A stretch of 64,000 bases of DNA, from contig NZ_WKJJ01000006.1 of assembly GCF_009674485.1 (NCBI RefSeq), positions 1 to 64,000 of the forward strand. The letters are read 5' to 3'. Shown here in pieces: positions 59,533 to 64,000 of the stretch. Under the pieces are notes generated by a model, which was not told where the DNA came from, ran no database searches, and worked only from the letters and a program-made list of their open reading frames with translations. The stretch is from Pseudoduganella rivuli. Lineage in GTDB: Bacteria > Pseudomonadota > Gammaproteobacteria > Burkholderiales > Burkholderiaceae_D. The stretch's first letter is position 1, and each line of letters begins with the position of its first letter. The position numbers were made by a program, and so were the translations under genes.

Positions 59533-60315
59533 TTACGGCTTGCAGCGGGCAATAATCTGCCGCGCGATGCCGCGCAGGATATTGACTTCCTCGGTTTCCA
59601 GCTGGGTGCGGGCGAACAGCCGTTTCAGGCGGGGCATCAGCTTGCGCGGATTGTTCGCATCGAGGAAGCCGACTTCCACCAGCGCCTGTTCCAGGTGCGC
59701 ATACATGCCGTCGATTTGCGCCAGCGACGCCGCTTCGCCCTGGAAACCGATCACGCCGCCATTGCCGGGCGCGCGCACCTGCCCGGCCTGTTGCCCGGCC
59801 AAGCCCGCCATGCGGCATTCATAGACCAGCACTTGCGCCGCCTGCGCCAGGTTCAGCGACGAATAGTCCGGGTTGGCGGGAATGTTAATCAGCACATTGG
59901 CTTTTTCCACGATGTCATTCGGCAAGCCAAAGCGTTCGTTACCAAAGATCAGCGCCGCCTGCAATTCCGGCTGCGCCGCCACCTGCTCCGCCACCACGCG
60001 CGGCGTCAGCACCGGCGGCGAATATTCGCGCAGCCGGGCCGACACGGCGGCGGCGAAATTCACGCCGTCCAGCGCCTCGGCCATCGATCCCACGATACGG
60101 GCGGACGCCAGGATATCCTGCGCGCCGCTGGCAAACGCGACCGCTTCCTCGTGCTGCAACGCGCCGTCAAAACGGGGATTGACCAGCACCAGGTCGGAAA
60201 ACCCCATGGTTTTCATGGCCCGTGCCACCGAGCCAATATTGCCAGGACGGCTAGTTTCGACGAGGATAATTCGCAGGCGGGTAAAGATGGATGCTGTGTT
60301 TTGAGGCAGGTTCAT
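59533..60315 (-). CDS. trmJ: tRNA Cm32/Um32 methyltransferase TrmJ
   Basis: A 260-residue SPOUT methyltransferase that methylates the ribose 2'-O at tRNA position 32. SpoU signatures: RIILVETSRPGNIGSVARAMK, FGNERFGLPNDIVEKAN and NIPANPDYSSLNLAQAAQVLVYE, which form the trefoil-knot SAM site. The C-terminal helical extension of TrmJ (KLMPRLKRLFARTQLETEEVNILRGI, read in parts) is present. Divergent from suhB, as in many betaproteobacteria. Confidence 0.95.
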   Translation of the reverse strand: MNLPQNTASIFTRLRIILVETSRPGNIGSVARAMKTMGFSDLVLVNPRFDGALQHEEAVAFASGAQDILASARIVGSMAEALDGVNFAAAVSARLREYSPPVLTPRVVAEQVAAQPELQAALIFGNERFGLPNDIVEKANVLINIPANPDYSSLNLAQAAQVLVYECRMAGLAGQQAGQVRAPGNGGVIGFQGEAASLAQIDGMYAHLEQALVEVGFLDANNPRKLMPRLKRLFARTQLETEEVNILRGIARQIIARCKP

Positions 60316-60489
60316 TTAAAATAGCGCAATTACGCGTTTGCGAAGCGGGCATTGTAACGACTTTGCCCCGGACTTTACACCGATAGCGAACGCCGCGCTC
60401 TTTCTCATTCTTGTTCACACGCCAGTCTGCCGGGCCGCATTTCATTGTGATTGCGCCGGGCGGCCATGCGTTTTTTTACGGAAGCTCAC

Positions 60490-61281
60490 ATGCACCCAAT
60501 GATCAATACGGCGGTCAAAGCCGCCCGCCGCGCCGCCGCCGTCATCAACCGCGCCACCTTCGACCTCGAGCGCGTTATTGTTACCGAAAAAAATCATAAC
60601 GATTTCGTGACCGACGTCGACCGCGCCGCCGAAGAGGCAATCATCGATGTGCTGTCCAAAGCCTACCCTGACCACGGTTTCCTGTGCGAAGAATCCGGCG
60701 CTTCCGCCAATGTGAACGACGACACCGAGAACGTGTGGATCATCGATCCACTGGACGGCACCACCAACTTCATGCACGGCTTCCCGCAGTACGCGATTTC
60801 CATCGCGCTGCAAACGCGTGGCGTCATCACGCAAGCCGTCATCTACGATCCGGCCCGCAACGACCTGTTCACCGCCACCAAGGGCGCTGGCGCTTACCTG
60901 AATGAAAAACGTATCCGTGTGGGCAAGCTGGACCGCATCGCCAATGCGCTGATCGCCACCGGTTACAAAACCGGCAACCCTGCCGCGCTGAACGAATACC
61001 TGAAAATGTACGGCATCATGGCCGAGCGCTGCCAGGGCGTGCGCCGTGCCGGTTCCGCCGCGCTGGACCTGGCGTACGTCGCCTGCGGCCGCCTGGACGG
61101 CTTCTACGAGAAAAACCTGAACCCGTGGGATATCGCCGCAGGCAGCCTGCTGGTGTCCGAAGCGGGCGGCATCGTGGCGGAATTCAATGGCGAGTCCGAC
61201 TACCTGCACAAAGGCCACATCATTGCCGGCAGCCCGAAAGTGTTCGGCCAGATGGTTGGCTTGCTGGCGGAATTCGCCTGA
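60490..61281 (+). CDS. suhB: Inositol-1-monophosphatase SuhB
   Basis: A 263-residue metal-dependent phosphatase that hydrolyses myo-inositol 1-phosphate; SuhB also takes part in rRNA antitermination in E. coli. Motif A is IIDPLDGTTNFMHGFP, preceded by the Glu of CEESGAS; motif B is NLNPWDIAAGSLLVSEAGG. Start ATG 60490 (MHPMINTAVKAAR) is preferred because homology begins there. It is monocistronic, ended by an intrinsic terminator. Confidence 0.97.
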   Translation: MHPMINTAVKAARRAAAVINRATFDLERVIVTEKNHNDFVTDVDRAAEEAIIDVLSKAYPDHGFLCEESGASANVNDDTENVWIIDPLDGTTNFMHGFPQYAISIALQTRGVITQAVIYDPARNDLFTATKGAGAYLNEKRIRVGKLDRIANALIATGYKTGNPAALNEYLKMYGIMAERCQGVRRAGSAALDLAYVACGRLDGFYEKNLNPWDIAAGSLLVSEAGGIVAEFNGESDYLHKGHIIAGSPKVFGQMVGLLAEFA

Positions 61282-61343
61282 GTCCTGGACAAAACCGGTC
61301 ACTCGTACTATTCAGGCAACATTCTGTAATTCTGTTACAAAAT

Positions 61344-61367
61344 AAAAGGGGCTTTGCCCCTTTTATT
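61344..61367 (+). terminator. Terminator of suhB
   Basis: 9-bp stem AAAAGGGGC-TTT-GCCCCTTTT (61344-61352 with 61356-61364), followed by ATTGTTG. The A-rich and T-rich arms make it usable on both strands. Confidence 0.85.
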
Positions 61368-61509
61368 GTTGCCACACCGCAAGAAACTTTCAAAACAGCT
61401 GTTATACTCGCCGGGCGATACTACCCAGCCCGATTCCCGGCTGACACCCCTAGCAAACCGATAGCTAAGCTCCCATCCGGCGCTTACTTGAACTTAACCA
61501 AAAGTTAAT

Positions 61510-63012
61510 ATGTCCTTTAATACACTTGGTCTGTCTGAATCCATCGTTCGCGCGGTGACTGAAACCGGTTACACCACGCCGACCCCGATCCAGACGCAAG
61601 CGATCCCGGCCGTCCTGAACGGTGGTGATCTGCTCGCCGGCGCACAAACCGGCACTGGCAAGACGGCCGGCTTCACGCTGCCCCTCCTGCACCGCCTGTC
61701 CACTGACGCGAATGGCGCCAAGCTGAACAACACGACGTCGACGCGCCCGATCCGTGCGCTGATCCTGACCCCGACCCGCGAACTGGCGGCGCAGGTGGAG
61801 GAAAGCGTGCGCGTCTACGGCAAATACACGAAGCTGAATTCGGCCGTGATCTTTGGCGGCGTCAGCATCAACCCGCAAATCAAGCAATTGCGCCACGGCG
61901 TGGATATCCTGGTGGCCACCCCTGGCCGCCTGCTGGACCACATGGCGCAAAAAACCATCGACCTGTCCCGGATCGAAATCCTGGTGCTGGACGAAGCGGA
62001 CCGCATGCTCGACATGGGCTTCATCCGCGATATCCGCAAAGTGCTGGCGGCGCTGCCGCCGAAGCGCCAGAACCTGCTGTTCTCGGCCACCTTCTCGGAC
62101 GAAATCAAGGCGCTGGCCGACGGCTTGCTGGACAGCCCGGCCACCATCGAAGTGGCGCGCCGCAATTCGACGGTGGAAATCATTTCGCAGAAAATCCACC
62201 CGGTCGACCGCGACAAGAAGCACCAGATGCTGTCGCACCTGATCCGCACCTACAAGTGGACGCAAGTGCTGGTGTTCACCCGCACCAAGCACGGCGCCAA
62301 CAAGCTGGTGGAACAACTGGGCGGCGACCGCATCAACGCGATGGCGATCCACGGCAACAAGAGCCAGTCGGCCCGCACCCGCGCGCTGGCTGAATTCAAG
62401 GATGGCACGCTGCAAGTGCTGGTCGCCACCGACATCGCCGCGCGCGGTATCGACATCGACCAGTTACCGCACGTGGTCAACTATGACTTGCCGAACGTGC
62501 CGGAAGATTACGTGCACCGCATCGGCCGCACCGGCCGCGCCGGCGCCACTGGCGAAGCCGTGTCGCTGGTCTGCGTGGACGAGCATGTAATGTTGAAAGA
62601 CATTGAAAAGCTCATCAAGCAAACCCTGCCGCGAGAAGTGATCCCCGGCTTCGAACCGGATCCGACCGCGAAACCGCAACCGATCCAGCTGCGCAGCGGC
62701 ACCGGCCACCACCGCAATCCCCGCCAGGGCAATGGCGGCGGCAACGGCGCCCGTGGCAATGGCGGTAACGGCGGCAATGGCCAGGGCCGCGCCAACGCGG
62801 GTGGCGGCCAGGGCCGTGCACCGGCCCCGGCCAACGGCAACCGCAGCACCGGCGGCCAGCCGCGCACACCGGCCGTATCCAATGGCAACCGCAGTGCGGG
62901 CAGCCAGGGCCGCAACGGCGCACCGGGCGGCCGCAGCCAGGGCGCAGCCAACGGCAACCGCAACGCACCCCGCGGCGGCCAGCAACCACGCTCAGGCAGC
63001 GGCAACCGCTGA
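61510..63012 (+). CDS. rhlE: DEAD-box RNA helicase RhlE
   Basis: A 500-residue ATP-dependent RNA helicase. Motifs: Q motif [24 protein letters not shown], Ia PTRELAAQV, Ib [59 protein letters not shown] and [12 protein letters not shown]. The last 120 residues are a disordered Gly/Asn/Arg-rich tail ([18 protein letters not shown] and [20 protein letters not shown]). Such tails bind RNA and can promote condensates. It probably acts in ribosome assembly or RNA decay. The 227 bp upstream of ATG 61510 could include a long leader, as is common for RNA helicases under cold stress. Confidence 0.96.
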   Translation: MSFNTLGLSESIVRAVTETGYTTPTPIQTQAIPAVLNGGDLLAGAQTGTGKTAGFTLPLLHRLSTDANGAKLNNTTSTRPIRALILTPTRELAAQVEESVRVYGKYTKLNSAVIFGGVSINPQIKQLRHGVDILVATPGRLLDHMAQKTIDLSRIEILVLDEADRMLDMGFIRDIRKVLAALPPKRQNLLFSATFSDEIKALADGLLDSPATIEVARRNSTVEIISQKIHPVDRDKKHQMLSHLIRTYKWTQVLVFTRTKHGANKLVEQLGGDRINAMAIHGNKSQSARTRALAEFKDGTLQVLVATDIAARGIDIDQLPHVVNYDLPNVPEDYVHRIGRTGRAGATGEAVSLVCVDEHVMLKDIEKLIKQTLPREVIPGFEPDPTAKPQPIQLRSGTGHHRNPRQGNGGGNGARGNGGNGGNGQGRANAGGGQGRAPAPANGNRSTGGQPRTPAVSNGNRSAGSQGRNGAPGGRSQGAANGNRNAPRGGQQPRSGSGNR

Positions 63013-63110
63013 CCGTATGGCCGCGCCGCTCACGCGGCGCGGCGTTCCGCCTGCACGCAACGGCAAATTGGATTACGATGGCGGCCTGTTAAAACTCAAC
63101 AGGACGAGCC

Positions 63111-63884
63111 ATGCCCCAATTTGCCGCCAACCTGTCGATGCTGTTCACCGAACAGCCCTTCCTGGACCGGTTTGCCGCCGCCCGCGAGGCCGGCTTTGAC
63201 GCCGTCGAATTCCTGTTTCCCTACGCATTCGATCCCGACCAGATCGCGGACCGCCTGCACCGCCATCAATTAAAGCTGGTCTTGCACAATATGCCGTGCG
63301 GCGACTGGAATGCGGGCGACCGCGGCATGGCGTGCGATCCCCGCCGCAACGATGAATTCCGCGAAGGCGTGCAGCTGGCGATTGAGTTCGCCACCGAGCT
63401 GGACGTCACGCGCCTGCACTGCATGGCGGGCAAGGTGCCGCACGGGCTGGACATCGAACGGGCCCGCGAAACCTATATCCAGAACCTGCAATACGCGGCG
63501 GACCAGTGCCGCAAGCACGGCATCGACGTCATGATCGAACCGATCAATTCGTACGACATGCCCGGCTACTTCCTCAACCGCAGCAGGCAGGCGCTCGACA
63601 TCATGGATGCATGCGACCGCCCCAACCTGTTCCTGCAATACGACATCTACCACATGCAGCGGATGGAGGGCGAACTGGCCAACACCATCCGCGCCCACCT
63701 GCCCCGCATCGGCCACATGCAGCTGGCCGATACGCCGGGCCGCCACGAACCGGGCACGGGCGAAATCAATTATCCGTTCCTGTTCAAGCTGCTCGACGAA
63801 CTGGGCTACGACGGCTGGATCGGCTGCGAATACAATCCCCGCGCCGGCACGGTGGAAGGCCTGGGCTGGCGCACTGGCTTGTAA
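63111..63884 (+). CDS. hyi: Hydroxypyruvate isomerase (Hyi/OtnI type)
   Basis: A 257-residue TIM-barrel sugar-phosphate-isomerase-like enzyme that interconverts hydroxypyruvate and tartronate semialdehyde. Markers: ANLSMLFTEQPFLDRFAAAR, GFDAVEFLFPYAF, LVLHNMPCGDWNAGDRGMAC, VMIEPINSYDMPGYFLN (metal Glu), FLQYDIYHMQRMEGELANTI and HEPGTGEINYPFLFKLLD. It would belong to glyoxylate metabolism, but no glyoxylate carboligase or tartronate reductase gene is within the window. ATG 63111, GACGAGCC upstream. Confidence 0.95.
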   Translation: MPQFAANLSMLFTEQPFLDRFAAAREAGFDAVEFLFPYAFDPDQIADRLHRHQLKLVLHNMPCGDWNAGDRGMACDPRRNDEFREGVQLAIEFATELDVTRLHCMAGKVPHGLDIERARETYIQNLQYAADQCRKHGIDVMIEPINSYDMPGYFLNRSRQALDIMDACDRPNLFLQYDIYHMQRMEGELANTIRAHLPRIGHMQLADTPGRHEPGTGEINYPFLFKLLDELGYDGWIGCEYNPRAGTVEGLGWRTGL

Positions 63885-63966
63885 CCGCAGGGAAACTTGC
63901 GTCGGCGCAATAGCGCCATAATTATTCGGGAGCAAGATCAACGCTCATTCCTGACCGGGAGAGACG

Positions 63967-64000
63967 ATGAACTTGCTGCCCACTTCACGCCGTGCATTCT
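63967..64000 (+). CDS. First codons of an unidentified gene (runs off the right edge)
   Basis: ATG 63967 is preceded by GGGAGAGACG, a good ribosome binding site, and opens a frame MNLLPTSRRAF to the window end. Too short to identify. Confidence 0.5.
   Translation, partial: MNLLPTSRRAF

Noticed and set aside
60442-61302. 286-codon frame opposite suhB
   Set aside because: Antisense to a gene with complete inositol monophosphatase motifs.
62464-63005. Ala/Pro-rich frames opposite the RhlE tail
   Set aside because: Produced by the GGC/AAC-rich low-complexity codons of the tail.
1-64000. CRISPR arrays, prophage genes or complete insertion sequences
   Set aside because: No direct-repeat/spacer pattern, phage structural or integrase gene, or intact transposase was seen in the window.

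Overview
The window looks like a chromosomal segment of a high-GC betaproteobacterium, most likely Burkholderiales family Oxalobacteraceae (Massilia, Duganella or Janthinobacterium type). This is inferred from the hemC-hemD-hemX-hemY block divergent from ppc, a long RpoD with an Ala/Lys-rich N-terminal extension, a PhaF-like phasin and the overall protein style; no rRNA is present to confirm it. Almost all of the DNA is coding, and most operons are joined by ATGA start/stop overlaps.

Layout. 1-2.2 kb: the 5' part of an RHS-type gene, then a gutted group IIC intron sitting directly on the terminator of ppa. 2.2-12.2 kb: ppa, a TonB-dependent receptor, the heme genes hemC-D-X-Y and divergent ppc. 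12.2-14.1 kb: a RelE/HigB-type toxin-antitoxin pair and an HSL-type esterase. 14.3-20.4 kb: a three-gene periplasmic molybdenum hydroxylase (Tat-exported large subunit, 2Fe-2S subunit, triheme cytochrome) and an orphan PAS histidine kinase. 20.4-24.5 kb: rpoD, with an unusual leader that contains an intrinsic terminator, and a divergent proQ/exonuclease pair. 24.6-30.4 kb: a MocR regulator, two cytochromes c, a PilT-like ATPase and a GIN-domain secreted protein. 30.4-35.5 kb: a probable copper-handling operon (DUF2946, PCuAC, YcnI, TonB receptor), an M48 peptidase and yaeQ. 35.6-43.7 kb: purU, a CurA-like reductase, a KGG stress protein, a UPF0158-like protein, modA-B-C-E with a ModE box, the Cho nuclease, a YgjP-like peptidase and a LOG protein. 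43.7-49.4 kb: TPR, TetR, patatin and phasin genes and a two-domain fatty acyl-CoA reductase. 49.5-55.4 kb: a solute-binding protein, a 1208-residue REC-REC-GAF-PAS-GGDEF-EAL-REC protein and a PAS histidine kinase. 55.5-64 kb: a lipase/GMC oxidoreductase/Tat subunit operon, trmJ, suhB, rhlE, hyi and the first codons of a further gene.

Several parts appear to work together. The mod locus could supply molybdate to the molybdenum hydroxylase. The phasin, patatin and acyl-CoA reductase suggest storage-lipid metabolism. The YcnI/PCuAC/DUF2946/TonB set suggests copper acquisition. The most unusual non-coding elements are the degenerate group IIC intron, the rpoD leader terminator, an rpoD terminator that lies inside another gene's coding sequence, and a palindromic CCGTAGGGCGG repeat that supplies a stop codon to one gene and about 30 N-terminal codons to another.
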